Positions 1 through 9,060 are shown, numbered from the stretch's first letter. The stretch: DNA of 64,000 nt from CAVVAE01 sp963746185 (GCA_963746185.1 CAVVAE010000002.1:1-64000); one strand, 5' to 3'. The notes: generated by a model from the sequence alone, not told the origin. Program-made: numbers and translations.

Positions 1-270
1 TCAAACAGTCGGCCCACCAGCGATGCTGGCAGGCTGTTCTGCCGACGGGGCGTTAATTAATTCGTCGTCGACTTTTGGCACACTGTTGAGTTCTCAAGGA
101 TCGTGCGCACACCGGTGTCAGGCCTCTCGGCCGGACGTAGGGGCAACTCGCACTAACTTACCCGTTCTGCGAAGGCTGGTCAAATAGATTCGCAGCGGGG
201 TTTCGCTGGGCCGGCCGCCCGATCTCCGGTGTCTGTGGAGGTCTTGCGTCCCGTCGCTTCCAACGAGGCA
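1..270 (-). promoter_or_regulatory. rRNA operon leader (16S gene lies off the left edge)
   Basis: Read on the minus strand, positions 101-75 contain TTGAGAACTCAACAGTGTG followed by CCAAAAGTC, the boxA-type antitermination sequence that precedes 16S genes in actinobacteria. Closer to the window edge is a small hairpin (CCAGC 17-21 with GCTGG 25-29), as expected in the 5' processing region. The mature 16S start (AGAGTTTGATC) is not reached, so the rRNA gene itself lies outside. Two promoters sit upstream. The 470 bases at this end hold no protein gene that I can support. Confidence 0.8.
155..183 (-). promoter_or_regulatory. rRNA operon promoter, proximal
   Basis: On the minus strand there is a -35 box TTGACC (complement of 178-183), a 17-base spacer, and a -10 box TAAGTT (complement of 155-160). 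The near-consensus -35 and exact 17-base spacing fit a strong housekeeping promoter. It fires toward the rRNA leader. Confidence 0.65.
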
Positions 271-276
271 GGTAGT

Positions 277-305
277 ACCTTACGTAGCCACTCGAGCGTC
301 GTCAA
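277..305 (-). promoter_or_regulatory. rRNA operon promoter, distal
   Basis: On the minus strand there is a -35 box TTGACG (complement of 300-305), a 17-base spacer, and a -10 box TAAGGT (complement of 277-282). It has the same architecture as the promoter 122 bases downstream, giving a tandem P1/P2 arrangement typical of rRNA operons. Confidence 0.65.
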
Positions 306-470
306 ATCGGGTCAATGTGGCGGCGATCACATCCGCAAAGTCCCAGGTCAGAGCGGCTTTGCGTGATCACAACGTACGCCGCCGACGCCTCTCGACCCGG
401 CCTGGATCACCACACTGTAGTTCGTCGCAACCGCCTGGTCCGCAACGTCACGCCAGACCCGACAACGCGG

Positions 471-1541
471 TCATGGCGATGCCGGTCCAACGATCGTTGT
501 CGCAGGCACCGCAATGAGGTCCGCGCTCACGTCGTCGAGAGCCGGGCATCCAGCCAGCGTCATCGCTTCCACCAGCTCGCCCTGGAGCTCACGGAGCAAC
601 CGCGTCACACCAGCCGAGCCCTCGGCAGCAAGCGCCCACAGGGCGGGGCGGCCGACGAAGACGGTGGTGGCACCCAGCGCACATGCTGCGAACACGTCCA
701 TCCCGCGGCGGATTCCGCCGTCGACGTAGACCTCGGCCGCCTCCCCAACCGCAGCCGCCACTTCCGGCAACGCCCGCATGGTGGAGACAGCTTGGTCGAG
801 CTGCCGTCCGCCGTGGTTCGAGACCCAGACCGCGGCAGCGCCAGCGTCGACCGCCGCCCGTGCATCATCACCGCGAAGCACCCCCTTGACCACCACGGGA
901 AGACCGGCCACCCCGGAGAGCCACGAGATGACATCGGGCGTGATCCCGGCCAGCTTCTCGAACCCGGTGGCAGACGCAGCGACCAGGTCGGGGGCGACGT
1001 TCGCGTGGAGATAGTCCTCCGGAGTCTCTTCCCAGACCGGGGGTCCATCGTCGTACTTCGTCCCGACGATCGGGGTGTCCACCGTGACGACAACGGCGCC
1101 GGCGCCCGCCGCAACAGCCCTCCGAAGCATGTCCTCGGTGAGGCCGAGATCCTGCATCACGTATGTCTGCACCCACCAGGGGGCGCCCTCGGCGGCGATC
1201 TCGTCGAACCTGAAACCGGCGTTGCTCGACACGCAGACGAGGCTGCCGGCTGCCGCGACGCCCGCGGCCATGGCGCACTCCCCGGCTGGATCTGCGTGAC
1301 GCTGGAGCGTGGTCGGTGCGACCGCGATCGGGGCGTCGACGCGGGAGCCGAGCAGCGACGCGGCCGTCCCCACGGAGGAGACATCCCGGAGTACGCGAGG
1401 ACGTACGCGGATGTCGCGCCAGGCTTGGACAGCCTCGACAGCGGAGATCCCGTCGCGGCTGCCTTGCCGGAAGTACCGCGCCACGGACTCGGGAAGCCGC
1501 GTTGTCGCGGCCTCCTCGAGCCCGTCCAGCCAGCGCGTCAT
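471..1541 (-). CDS. FMN-dependent alpha-hydroxy-acid oxidizing protein
   Basis: A 356-residue protein of the lactate/glycolate oxidase family (TIM barrel, FMN). These cytosolic flavoenzymes oxidise 2-hydroxy acids to 2-oxo acids. The diagnostic SNHGGRQLD motif holds the catalytic histidine and FMN-binding residues, and the downstream VDGGIRRGMDV and GRPALWALA stretches are the usual phosphate-binding end of the barrel. The ATG at 1541 lies 10 bases after the tyrS stop, and an in-frame upstream extension would run into tyrS, so this start is preferred. It is probably co-transcribed with tyrS. The true substrate (lactate, glycolate, mandelate, or a mycofactocin-linked substrate) cannot be told from sequence. 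Confidence 0.85.
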   Translation of the reverse strand: MTRWLDGLEEAATTRLPESVARYFRQGSRDGISAVEAVQAWRDIRVRPRVLRDVSSVGTAASLLGSRVDAPIAVAPTTLQRHADPAGECAMAAGVAAAGSLVCVSSNAGFRFDEIAAEGAPWWVQTYVMQDLGLTEDMLRRAVAAGAGAVVVTVDTPIVGTKYDDGPPVWEETPEDYLHANVAPDLVAASATGFEKLAGITPDVISWLSGVAGLPVVVKGVLRGDDARAAVDAGAAAVWVSNHGGRQLDQAVSTMRALPEVAAAVGEAAEVYVDGGIRRGMDVFAACALGATTVFVGRPALWALAAEGSAGVTRLLRELQGELVEAMTLAGCPALDDVSADLIAVPATTIVGPASP

Positions 1542-1551
1542 CGGCAGCGAC

Positions 1552-2817
1552 TCAGCCGACTCGGACCCCGGCCAGGTTGCGCTTGCCCTTTCGGAGCAGC
1601 AGCCAGCCACCGGGCAGCAGGTCGTCGGTCGTAGCTCGGACGTCCGCGTCGGTGACCCTGGTGTTGTTGAGGTAGGCGCCGCCCTCGTTGACCGTACGAC
1701 GGGCCGCGCCCTTGCTGGTCTCGAGTCCGGTCTTCTCCAACAGCTCGACAAGCAGCGGCAGCTCCTCGGAGCTGGCGATCTCGACATGTGGCGCCTCGCT
1801 CAGCGCGGCCGTCAGGGTCGCGGCGTCGAGGTCGTTGAGGTCACCGCTGCCGAAGAGCGCAGCCGCGGCCGCCTTGACGCGCTCGGTCTCGGCGGCGCCG
1901 TGCGTCAGCGTCGTCACGTCGTCGGCGAGGGCACGCTGGGCAGCACGCTGGAACGGCTTCTCCTCCACGAGCTTGGCCAGCTCCTCGATCTCCTCACGGC
2001 TTCGGAACGTGAAGTACTTGAGCATCTGGACGACCTCGGCGTCATCGGAGTTGAACCAGAACTGGTAGAACGCGTACGGCGATGTCATGGCCGCGTCGAG
2101 CCAGATCGAACCCGACTCAGTCTTGCCGAACTTCGTGCCGTCAGCCTTGGTCACGAGTGGCGTCGCCATGGCGTGCACGCGTTCACCTTCGACGCGGCGT
2201 ACGAGATCGACACCTGCCGTGATGTTGCCCCACTGGTCGCTGCCACCGGTCTGCAGCCGCACACCGTGGTCACGGAACAGGTTGAGGTAGTCCATCGACT
2301 GAAGCAAGACGTAGCTGAACTCGGTGTAGGAGATGCCTGCTTCGAGCCGGCTCCGGACGACGTCGCGCGCCAGCATCTTGTTGACCGGGAAGTGCTTGCC
2401 GATGTCCCTCAGGAAGTCGATGGTCGACAAGCTGGCCGTCCAGTCGTAGTTGTTGACGACCCGCGCGGCGTTCTCTCCCTCGAACGACAGGAACCGCTCG
2501 AGCTGCTCGCGGACGACGTGAGTCCACTCCTTGACGACGTCGAGGGAGTTCAGCCGCCGCTCCCCCGCCTCCTTCGGGTCGCCGATCATGCCCGTCGCGC
2601 CGCCCACGAGGCCCACGGGTCGGTTGCCGGCGTCCTGGAGGCGTCGAAGCGTCAGGATCTGCAGCAGGTTGCCCATGTGCAGGCTCGCTGCCGTGGGGTC
2701 GAATCCGCAATACACCGCAATGGGTCCCGCCGACAGTTCGGCGCGCAGGGCGTCGATGTCAGTCGAGTGCGCGATGAGTCCGCGCCACTCGAGGTCGTCG
2801 AGGACATGCTCGGTCAC
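1552..2817 (-). CDS. tyrS: Tyrosyl-tRNA synthetase
   Basis: A 421-residue class I aminoacyl-tRNA synthetase that charges tRNA-Tyr with tyrosine. The ATP-binding HIGH signature appears as HMGN about 45 residues in, and the KMSKS loop as KFGKT in the middle. The tail (about residues 350-415) is an S4 RNA-binding domain. I chose the GTG at 2817 because AAGGGA lies about 7 bases upstream, whereas the in-frame ATG at 2832 has no ribosome-binding site. Length matches bacterial TyrS. The gene starts next to an inverted repeat in the intergenic region shared with the divergent OsmC-like gene. Confidence 0.95.
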   Translation of the reverse strand: MTEHVLDDLEWRGLIAHSTDIDALRAELSAGPIAVYCGFDPTAASLHMGNLLQILTLRRLQDAGNRPVGLVGGATGMIGDPKEAGERRLNSLDVVKEWTHVVREQLERFLSFEGENAARVVNNYDWTASLSTIDFLRDIGKHFPVNKMLARDVVRSRLEAGISYTEFSYVLLQSMDYLNLFRDHGVRLQTGGSDQWGNITAGVDLVRRVEGERVHAMATPLVTKADGTKFGKTESGSIWLDAAMTSPYAFYQFWFNSDDAEVVQMLKYFTFRSREEIEELAKLVEEKPFQRAAQRALADDVTTLTHGAAETERVKAAAAALFGSGDLNDLDAATLTAALSEAPHVEIASSEELPLLVELLEKTGLETSKGAARRTVNEGGAYLNNTRVTDADVRATTDDLLPGGWLLLRKGKRNLAGVRVG

Positions 2818-2896
2818 GGTCGATCCCTTCATTCGAGGCGATGTACGGCGTCCAGCCTGCCGTATGAGACCCCGAAACCCGCAACCGGATAACGGT

Positions 2897-2915
2897 GATC
2901 CGCTGATAGCGGATC
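2897..2915. repeat. Perfect inverted repeat between tyrS and the OsmC-like gene
   Basis: GATCCGCT, a 3-base spacer and AGCGGATC form a perfect 8-base-arm palindrome in the 146-base divergent region. It could be an operator or a leader hairpin of tyrS. There is no T tract, so it does not look like a simple terminator. Function not determined. Confidence 0.5.
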
Positions 2916-2963
2916 CTCCTGAGCGCTCGCGGTGCTGTCTGTCTCCGGGGGTAGCGTGCGGCC

Positions 2964-3446
2964 ATGCCCCACACCGCCCACCGCTACGAGGTCAACGTCC
3001 GCTGGACCGGCAACACCGGCGAGGGAACGTCGAGCTACCGCTCCTACTCCCGCGACCACGACGTCTCCGTGGCCGGAAAGGCCACGCTTGCTGGATCCTC
3101 GGACCCCGCCTTTCGGGGTGATTCAGAGCGCTGGAACCCGGAGGAACTGTTGGTGGCAGCCCTGTCGCAGTGCCACATGCTCGCCTACCTCCACGCGTGT
3201 GCGGTGAACGCCGTGGTGGTCACGGCGTACGAGGATCAGGCCGAGGGCTCGATGAAGATGTCAGGCAACAGTGGGGCCTTCAGCGAGGTCACGTTGCACC
3301 CGCGAGTCACGGTGGCGTCCCCCGACATGGTGCAGCGGGCGAACGCCCTGCACCACGACGCCCATGAGGCGTGCTTCATCGCGAGCTCGGTCAACTTCCC
3401 CGTCAGTCATGAACCCATCGCTCGGGCGACGTCCGAGTCCGGCTAG
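2964..3446 (+). CDS. OsmC family peroxiredoxin-like protein
   Basis: A 160-residue OsmC/Ohr-like protein. Members of the family reduce organic or lipid hydroperoxides with a pair of cysteines in a homodimer. Both expected cysteines are visible, one in SQCHMLAYL near residue 70 and one in EACFIASSV near residue 138. The N-terminal strands (YEVNVRW) and the charged WNPEELL segment are standard for the family. The gene diverges from tyrS and faces the DUF5995 gene convergently. It is closer to general OsmC-like proteins than to Ohr. The exact peroxide substrate is unknown. Confidence 0.85.
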   Translation: MPHTAHRYEVNVRWTGNTGEGTSSYRSYSRDHDVSVAGKATLAGSSDPAFRGDSERWNPEELLVAALSQCHMLAYLHACAVNAVVVTAYEDQAEGSMKMSGNSGAFSEVTLHPRVTVASPDMVQRANALHHDAHEACFIASSVNFPVSHEPIARATSESG

Positions 3447-3470
3447 CACGCGCCCGTCGCAGGGTGGGGT

Positions 3471-4214
3471 TCACGGCGGAGGTAGCGAGACGCCGAAACC
3501 CGCGACAGCGAGCCGCAGCAAGACCTGTCCGGGCCGCAATAGGTCCTCGATACGCGCCGCGCTGAGTACCTCCAGCTCCGCAAGCCGGCGAGCGTAGGCA
3601 ACTTCGCCCTCGAGCCTTGCCTGCTGCAGCTCACCGACGTTGTGCCACACCTTCTGCCGGGCCTCCCTCAAGAAGCGCTTCGAGGCCAACCGGTTCAGAG
3701 GAGTCAGGACGACGTCGAGCAACGACTTCTTGCCGCCCAGCGCCTCGTCCTCGGCTGACACCCGGGAGGACAACACCGTGTCGATCCGCTCATGGTCGCG
3801 TCGACGGCGATCGACCAGCGCGTGGTCGAGGAACTCGTCGTCGCTGATCACCGCGAGCATGGCCTGAGGCAGGTCGTAGTTGACGTGGGCGTTGATCCCG
3901 AGCAGGACGTGCAGTAGCGGGGGCAGGTCAGGGCGAGCCGAGAACGCGAGCCGCCACGGGCGTGGCACCCCATCGGCATTGCCGGCGAGGTAGGCGTCAT
4001 GGGCATCGAGATACAAGTCGGCGAACACCACGTCCCAGATCTCGACCCACTCCGGGTCCTCGAACTGGGCATCGGAGATCGAGTTGCCGACCGCTCGCGT
4101 CGTTCGCTGGTAGGTCTCGAGGAAGATGCGTCGGTGGGCCAGCTCGGGGGGGAGATCGTCGAGGCGTTGCTGCATTCGGGCCACCACGGCCTGCACCGTC
4201 TGCTCATCGCTCAC
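3471..4214 (-). CDS. DUF5995 family protein
   Basis: A 247-residue all-helical protein that I recognise as DUF5995, a family of unknown function found mostly in actinobacteria. The central segment LGINAHVNYDLP with the following helix is the characteristic conserved patch. The histidine and aspartate in it and the later DHALVDRRRRDHERID could bind a metal, but this is inference. The GTG start at 4214 has AGGACG upstream. There is no signal peptide and only weak hydrophobic stretches, so it is probably cytosolic. Its neighbours (OsmC-like, mpg) do not suggest a role. Confidence 0.75.
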   Translation of the reverse strand: MSDEQTVQAVVARMQQRLDDLPPELAHRRIFLETYQRTTRAVGNSISDAQFEDPEWVEIWDVVFADLYLDAHDAYLAGNADGVPRPWRLAFSARPDLPPLLHVLLGINAHVNYDLPQAMLAVISDDEFLDHALVDRRRRDHERIDTVLSSRVSAEDEALGGKKSLLDVVLTPLNRLASKRFLREARQKVWHNVGELQQARLEGEVAYARRLAELEVLSAARIEDLLRPGQVLLRLAVAGFGVSLPPP

Positions 4215-4279
4215 GATGTCGTCCTGTCACCCGGGAAACCTGACAGCACCATTCTTGACCCGGCAGCAACCGGGCATCG

Positions 4280-4903
4280 TCAGCGTCGGCGTGGCTGGTG
4301 CTTCCGGTAGGCCGAGACGGTCGGATCGCCGGGGAGCCAGAAGCGCCACGGTACGTCGGCGGCCGTACTGACCCCGACCCGCGGCCCGACCTCGACCTGG
4401 TCGCTTGATTGGTGTGGATTGTCGGGGTGTACGCCGGCTGGCGCCCACCGAAGTGGCCCGTCCCAGACCGTCGTACCTGTCATCTCGCCGGTCGCGCCGA
4501 GGGCTGCCGCCAGGTTCCCGGGTCCGCGAGCGAGCTGGCGATGCGGGACGGCTCCTCGTCGTATCCGGGCGTGCTCCTCCCCCGCCACCACCTCACCAGC
4601 ACGCAGCAGCACAGCCGAGGCAACCCCGTCGTGTTCGCAGACCAGGTTGACCGCCCAGTGCATGCCGTAGATGAAGTACACGTAGACCCGGCCGGGTGGG
4701 CCGAACATCACCTCGTTGCGCGGCGTCGGACCTCGGTAGGCGTGGGAGGCGGGGTCGACTTCGCCGGAGTACGCCTCGACCTCCGTCAACCGCACCGTGA
4801 CATCAGGCGAAGCGATGGTGGTGCCGAGGAGCTCGGGTGCCACTGACGGCGATGGTCGCGCGAAGAAGGCCTCGACGTGCGCGGCCGAGGGGTTCTCAAC
4901 CAC
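4280..4903 (-). CDS. mpg: 3-methyladenine DNA glycosylase (AAG/MPG family)
   Basis: About 207 residues. The enzyme excises alkylated purines such as 3-methyladenine in base excision repair. Family hallmarks are LTEVEAYSG with the catalytic Glu, the DPASHAYRGPTPRN loop, and VYVYFIYGMHWAVN with the Tyr that intercalates into DNA. The GTG at 4903 overlaps the argH stop by 8 bases and gives the usual distance to the conserved LLG. An ATG at 4936 is also in frame but lies deeper in argH. The gene is the last in the arginine operon read-through and probably shares its transcript, as is common in actinobacteria. Confidence 0.88.
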   Translation of the reverse strand: MVENPSAAHVEAFFARPSPSVAPELLGTTIASPDVTVRLTEVEAYSGEVDPASHAYRGPTPRNEVMFGPPGRVYVYFIYGMHWAVNLVCEHDGVASAVLLRAGEVVAGEEHARIRRGAVPHRQLARGPGNLAAALGATGEMTGTTVWDGPLRWAPAGVHPDNPHQSSDQVEVGPRVGVSTAADVPWRFWLPGDPTVSAYRKHQPRRR

Positions 4904-6293
4904 GGAGTTCGGCGAGAGCAGCGCGAAGTTCGGCAAGCTGCTCGGTCACGCGTTCGGGCGCGGTGCCGCCGCGGCCATTGCGCGAGGCGATCGAGCCCTC
5001 GACCGACAACACGTCGCGCACACCAGGCTTGAGGTCGGTCGAGATGGCAGCGAGCTCGTCGTCGGTCAGGTCCCAGAGCTCGACGCCGCGCTCCTCACAA
5101 CGTCGTACACAGGCACCGGCAACCTCATGGGCGATCCGGAACGGCACTCCCTCGCGCACCAACCACTCGGCGACGTCGGTGGCGAGTGAGAATCCCTGCG
5201 GAGCGAGCTCGGCCATCCGGTCGGTATCGAAACGCAGCGTTCGCACGAGGCCCGTGACAGCGGGCAGCAACACCTCAAGGGTGTCGACGGCGTCGAAGAC
5301 CGGCTCCTTGTCCTCTTGCAGATCGCGGTTGTAGGCCAGCGGCTGCGCCTTCAGCGTCGCGAGCAGGCCGGTGAGGTCTCCGATCAGCCGACCAGCCTTG
5401 CCGCGTGCGAGCTCGGCGATGTCGGGGTTCTTCTTCTGGGGCATGATGCTCGACCCGGTCGAGTACGCGTCGTCGAGCATCACGAACCCGAACTCGCGAG
5501 TCGCCCACAGGATCACGTCTTCGGCCAGCCGGGACACATCGACGCCGATCATCGCCGTGGCGAACGCGAACTCCGCGACGAAGTCCCGGGCGGCGGTGCC
5601 GTCGATGCTGTTGGCGACCGAGCCGCTGAACCCGAGGTCGGCCGCGACCTGCTGCGGATCGAGCCCGAGTGAGGAACCTGCGAGAGCCCCGGAGCCGTAC
5701 GGCGACTCAGCCGCCACCCGCGCATCCCAGTCCCGCAACCGCCCCAGGTCACGCAAGAGTGGCCAGGCATGCGCGAGCAGGTGGTGGCCGAGGAGCACGG
5801 GCTGCGCGTGCTGCAAATGGGTGCGGCCGGGCATCGGTGAGCCGAGGTGTTGCTCGGCCTGATCGGCCAAGGCATCCGCCAGGTCGCTGACCAGGCTGGC
5901 GATGCTGCGACCGTGGTCGCGCAGGTAGGCCTTGAACAGGGTGGCCACCTGGTCGTTGCGGGATCGTCCTGCGCGCAGTCGCCCACCGAGGTCGGCACCC
6001 ACGATCTCGACCAGTCCGCGTTCCAAGGCCGTATGCACGTCCTCGTCGTCTGGAGACGCGGTGAATGTCCCTGCGGCGACCGCCGTCTCGAGCTCGTCGA
6101 TCCCCCCCAGCAGCCGCGTCAGCTCCGGCGACGAGAGGAGTCCTGCGGTCGCGAGCGCCCGGGCATGAGCACGCGACCCGGTCAGGTCGTACGGGGCAAG
6201 CCTCCAGTCGAAGTGGGTCGACCGGCTCAGTGCGATCAGCTCCGGTGACGGCCCACTTGTGAAGCGACCACCCCACAGCCGGCCGTCGGTCAC
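4896..6293 (-). CDS. argH: Argininosuccinate lyase
   Basis: A 465-residue fumarase/aspartase superfamily enzyme that splits argininosuccinate into arginine and fumarate, the last arginine step. The superfamily signature GSSIMPQKKNPD is present around residue 280, and the N-terminal WGGRFTSGPSP start is typical. The GTG start at 6293 overlaps the argG stop in a GTGA junction, which implies translational coupling. Length is normal. Confidence 0.97.
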   Translation of the reverse strand: MTDGRLWGGRFTSGPSPELIALSRSTHFDWRLAPYDLTGSRAHARALATAGLLSSPELTRLLGGIDELETAVAAGTFTASPDDEDVHTALERGLVEIVGADLGGRLRAGRSRNDQVATLFKAYLRDHGRSIASLVSDLADALADQAEQHLGSPMPGRTHLQHAQPVLLGHHLLAHAWPLLRDLGRLRDWDARVAAESPYGSGALAGSSLGLDPQQVAADLGFSGSVANSIDGTAARDFVAEFAFATAMIGVDVSRLAEDVILWATREFGFVMLDDAYSTGSSIMPQKKNPDIAELARGKAGRLIGDLTGLLATLKAQPLAYNRDLQEDKEPVFDAVDTLEVLLPAVTGLVRTLRFDTDRMAELAPQGFSLATDVAEWLVREGVPFRIAHEVAGACVRRCEERGVELWDLTDDELAAISTDLKPGVRDVLSVEGSIASRNGRGGTAPERVTEQLAELRAALAELRG

Positions 6294-7555
6294 GAGGCGA
6301 TCGTCTCCGTCCGTGTCTCCTGGTGTACGCCCTTGAGGTCGCGCCGAGCGGCGATCTTGCTCGGCAGCCCCCAGAGTTCCACGAAACCCTTGGCGAGCGA
6401 CTGGTCGAACGAGTCGCCCTCGTCATACGTCGCCAGGTTGAAGTCGTAGAGGCTGGTCGCGGACCGGCGTCCGGTCGGCACCGCGCGACCGCCGTGCAAA
6501 GTCAGCCGGATGTCGCCACTCACGTGCTCCTGCGAGGACTCGATGAACGTGTCCAATGACCGCTTCAAGGGCGAGTACCACAGACCGTCGTAGGTCAGCT
6601 CGCCCCAACGCTGGTCGACCGTCCGCTTGTAGCGGCTCAGCTCACGCTCGACGGTGACGCTCTCGAGCTCCTGGTGGGCGGTGATCAACGCCATCGCGCC
6701 CGGAGCCTCGTAGACCTCGCGGCTCTTGATGCCGACGAGGCGGTCTTCGATGATGTCGAGGCGACCGACCCCTTGTGCTCCGGCCCGGTCGTTGAGCTGC
6801 TGGATCGCCTGCAGCATCGTCACGTGCCTGCCGTCGATGGCCACCGGCACCCCATCGGCGAACGTCACGACGACCTCGTCTGCTGGACGTGGCGTCGCAG
6901 GGTTGGCCGTGTAGGAGTAGAGATCCTCGATCGGACCGTTCCAGATGTCCTCGAGGAAGCCGGTCTCGACGGCGCGTCCCCAGACGTTCTGGTCGATGGA
7001 GTACGGCGACTTGGTCGTCACGTCGATCGGCAGGTCGTGCTCCTCCGCATAGCCGATCGCCTTCTCGCGGGTCCAGGCGTAGTCGCGCACCGGGGCGATC
7101 ACCTTGAGGTGGGGCGCGAGCGCTCCAATGCCGACTTCGAACCGCACCTGGTCGTTGCCCTTGCCGGTGCAGCCGTGGCTGACGATGGTGGCGCCGTACT
7201 GCCCCGCCGTCTTGACGAGGTGCTGGGCGATCAGCGGCCGGGACAGGGCCGAGACCAGCGGGTAGCGGTCCATGTAGAGCGCGTTGGCCTTCATCGCGGG
7301 GAGGCAGTAGCCCTCGGCGAACTCGTCCTTGGCGTCGACGACCACGGCTTCGATCGCCCCGCAGGCGAGCGCCCGCTTGCGGATCGTCTCCAGGTCCTCG
7401 CCACCCTGGCCAAGGTCGATGGCCACGGCGATGACGTCGGCTCCTGTCTGTTCGGCGAGCCAACCGATCGCCACGGAGGTGTCGAGGCCTCCGGAATAGG
7501 CGAGCACGATCCGGTCTTGCCCGGATGATGTCGATGTGGTGTGCGCGGTGGTCAC
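6290..7555 (-). CDS. argG: Argininosuccinate synthase
   Basis: A 421-residue enzyme that joins citrulline and aspartate using ATP. The P-loop-like AYSGGLDTSVAI near residue 20 and the citrulline-binding segments SHGCTGKGNDQVRFE are clear. The GTG start at 7555 has a strong GAAGGAG about 6 bases upstream. It is the only gene of the operon preceded by a sizeable gap (39 bases after argR), so it has its own strong translation signal. About 20 residues precede the P-loop, slightly long for the family but plausible. Confidence 0.97.
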   Translation of the reverse strand: MTTAHTTSTSSGQDRIVLAYSGGLDTSVAIGWLAEQTGADVIAVAIDLGQGGEDLETIRKRALACGAIEAVVVDAKDEFAEGYCLPAMKANALYMDRYPLVSALSRPLIAQHLVKTAGQYGATIVSHGCTGKGNDQVRFEVGIGALAPHLKVIAPVRDYAWTREKAIGYAEEHDLPIDVTTKSPYSIDQNVWGRAVETGFLEDIWNGPIEDLYSYTANPATPRPADEVVVTFADGVPVAIDGRHVTMLQAIQQLNDRAGAQGVGRLDIIEDRLVGIKSREVYEAPGAMALITAHQELESVTVERELSRYKRTVDQRWGELTYDGLWYSPLKRSLDTFIESSQEHVSGDIRLTLHGGRAVPTGRRSATSLYDFNLATYDEGDSFDQSLAKGFVELWGLPSKIAARRDLKGVHQETRTETIAS

Positions 7556-7594
7556 GATGTCTCCTTCTTCCCCTAGAACTTGTGTCCTTGGGGG

Positions 7595-8125
7595 CTACGT
7601 GGATGCTGCTTCGATGCCTTTCTCGGCAAGACTGAGTAGTTTTTGGGACAGCTTTTCGCCGCCCTTGGGGTCACGGCAGATGACGAGCACGGTGTCGTCA
7701 CCGGCAATGCAGCCGAGGACCGCCTGAAGTTCCGCCTTGTCGAGTGCCGAGGCGAGGAACTGGGCGGCCCCCGGCGGGGTTCGCATCACCACGAAGTTGG
7801 CCGACGGCTCGGCGCTGACCATCAGCTCGTTGCACAGCTTGGCCAGTCGGCTCTCGGCCGCAGCCGAGTCCATCGCCGGACGCGGGGTGCGGTCGCCGCC
7901 CTCACCAGGGACGGCATACACGAGCACGCCGCGCCCGTCGCGGACGCGGACGGCGTCGAGCTCGACCAGGTCGCGAGAGAGTGTGCCTTGGGTGACCCGC
8001 AAGCCCGAGGTGGACAACAGGTCGGCGAGCTCGGCTTGCGAGCGCACGGGGTAGCGGCTCAGCAGCTCAGCGATCTTGTGCTGCCGTGCGGCCTTGGTCG
8101 TTGCGATGACCGGCATACCCTCCAT
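7595..8125 (-). CDS. argR: Arginine repressor
   Basis: A 176-residue ArgR. The N-terminal winged helix (about residues 12-80) contains RSQAELADLL and the recognition region VTQGTLSRDL. The C-terminal domain (GAAQFLASALD, GCIAGDDTVLVI) binds arginine and forms hexamers. It represses arg genes when arginine is plentiful. The ATG at 8125 overlaps the argF stop as TGATG, with GGAGAAGG upstream. Its place inside the operon suggests autoregulation, and a weak candidate operator lies before argC. Confidence 0.95.
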   Translation of the reverse strand: MEGMPVIATTKAARQHKIAELLSRYPVRSQAELADLLSTSGLRVTQGTLSRDLVELDAVRVRDGRGVLVYAVPGEGGDRTPRPAMDSAAAESRLAKLCNELMVSAEPSANFVVMRTPPGAAQFLASALDKAELQAVLGCIAGDDTVLVICRDPKGGEKLSQKLLSLAEKGIEAAST

Positions 8126-9060
8126 CAGCCTTCTCCTCTGCTCTTCGCCAGCAACCAGGTGAGGAGTGCCTTCTGCGCGTGCAGCCGACTCTCCGCCTCG
8201 TCCCAGACGATGCTCTGAGGTCCGTCGATGACTTCGGCGGCGATCTCCTTGCCCCGGTAAGCCGGGAGGCAGTGCAGCACGACAGCGTCGGGTGCTGCCA
8301 GCGCCATCGCCGCACTGTCCACGGCATACGGGATGAACGGTGACGAGCGGTCGGCCACTTCGCCCTCTTGCCCCATCGACACCCAGGTGTCGGTGACGAC
8401 GACGTCGGCGCCTTCGACTGCCGCCTGGGGCGATGTCTCGTACGTCGCCGAGCCGCCGGTGCCCGCCGCATGACGTTTAGCCGCCGCCAGGATCTCGGGG
8501 TCTGGCCGGTAGTCCGCGGGAGATCCGACTCGCACGTGCATACCGGCCAGCGTCCCGCCAAGCAGGTAGGAGTGCGCCATGTTGTTCGCGCCGTCACCGA
8601 GGTACGTCATCGTGAGCCCGGCGAGCTTGCCCTTGTGCGCCCGGACCGCCTGCAGATCGGCCAGGATCTGGCACGGGTGGAACAGGTCGGTGAGGGCGTT
8701 GACGACCGGCACCCGCGAGACCGCGGCCATCGCTTCGATCCGGTCTTGACCGAACGTGCGCCAGACGATCGCCCGCACCTGCCGGTCGAGCACCTTCGTG
8801 GTGTCCTCGATCGGCTCACCACGCCCCATCTGCGACGACTGGGCATCGATCACGAGCGGGTAGCCGCCAAGCTCGGCGATGCCTACCGAGAACGAGACCC
8901 GCGTGCGGGTCGACGGCTTGTCGAAGATCACCGCGACGGACTGCGGCCCTGTCAGCGGCTGCTGATGGAAGCGGTCAGCCTTGTAGGTGTCCGCGAGGTC
9001 GAGGATCTCGGCCTGCTCGTCTGGGGTGATGTCGTCGTCGCGAAGGAAATGCCGGATCAC
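8125..9060 (-). CDS. argF: Ornithine carbamoyltransferase
   Basis: A 311-residue transcarbamylase that makes citrulline from ornithine and carbamoyl phosphate. The carbamoyl-phosphate motif STRTR (KPSTRTRVSF), the HPCQ motif and the ornithine-side HCLP (LHCLPAYRG) are present. The GTG at 9060 sits after GGGAGG and overlaps the argD stop as GTGA. An upstream in-frame GTG at 9072 would bury the ribosome-binding site. Start RHFLRDDD is typical of actinobacterial OTCs. Confidence 0.96.
   Translation of the reverse strand: MIRHFLRDDDITPDEQAEILDLADTYKADRFHQQPLTGPQSVAVIFDKPSTRTRVSFSVGIAELGGYPLVIDAQSSQMGRGEPIEDTTKVLDRQVRAIVWRTFGQDRIEAMAAVSRVPVVNALTDLFHPCQILADLQAVRAHKGKLAGLTMTYLGDGANNMAHSYLLGGTLAGMHVRVGSPADYRPDPEILAAAKRHAAGTGGSATYETSPQAAVEGADVVVTDTWVSMGQEGEVADRSSPFIPYAVDSAAMALAAPDAVVLHCLPAYRGKEIAAEVIDGPQSIVWDEAESRLHAQKALLTWLLAKSRGEG

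Noticed and set aside
1..30. 5' end of the 16S rRNA gene inside the window
   Set aside because: The first bases do not match the complement of AGAGTTTGATCCTGG. Only the leader is present.
315..1634. Long plus-strand reading frame of 439 codons antisense to the hydroxy-acid oxidase
   Set aside because: Arg/Gly/Pro-rich shadow sequence with no domain. The minus-strand gene has clear family motifs.
1309..2892. Plus-strand reading frame of 527 codons antisense to tyrS
   Set aside because: Mirror frame of tyrS in a high-GC sequence. No motif and no ribosome-binding site.
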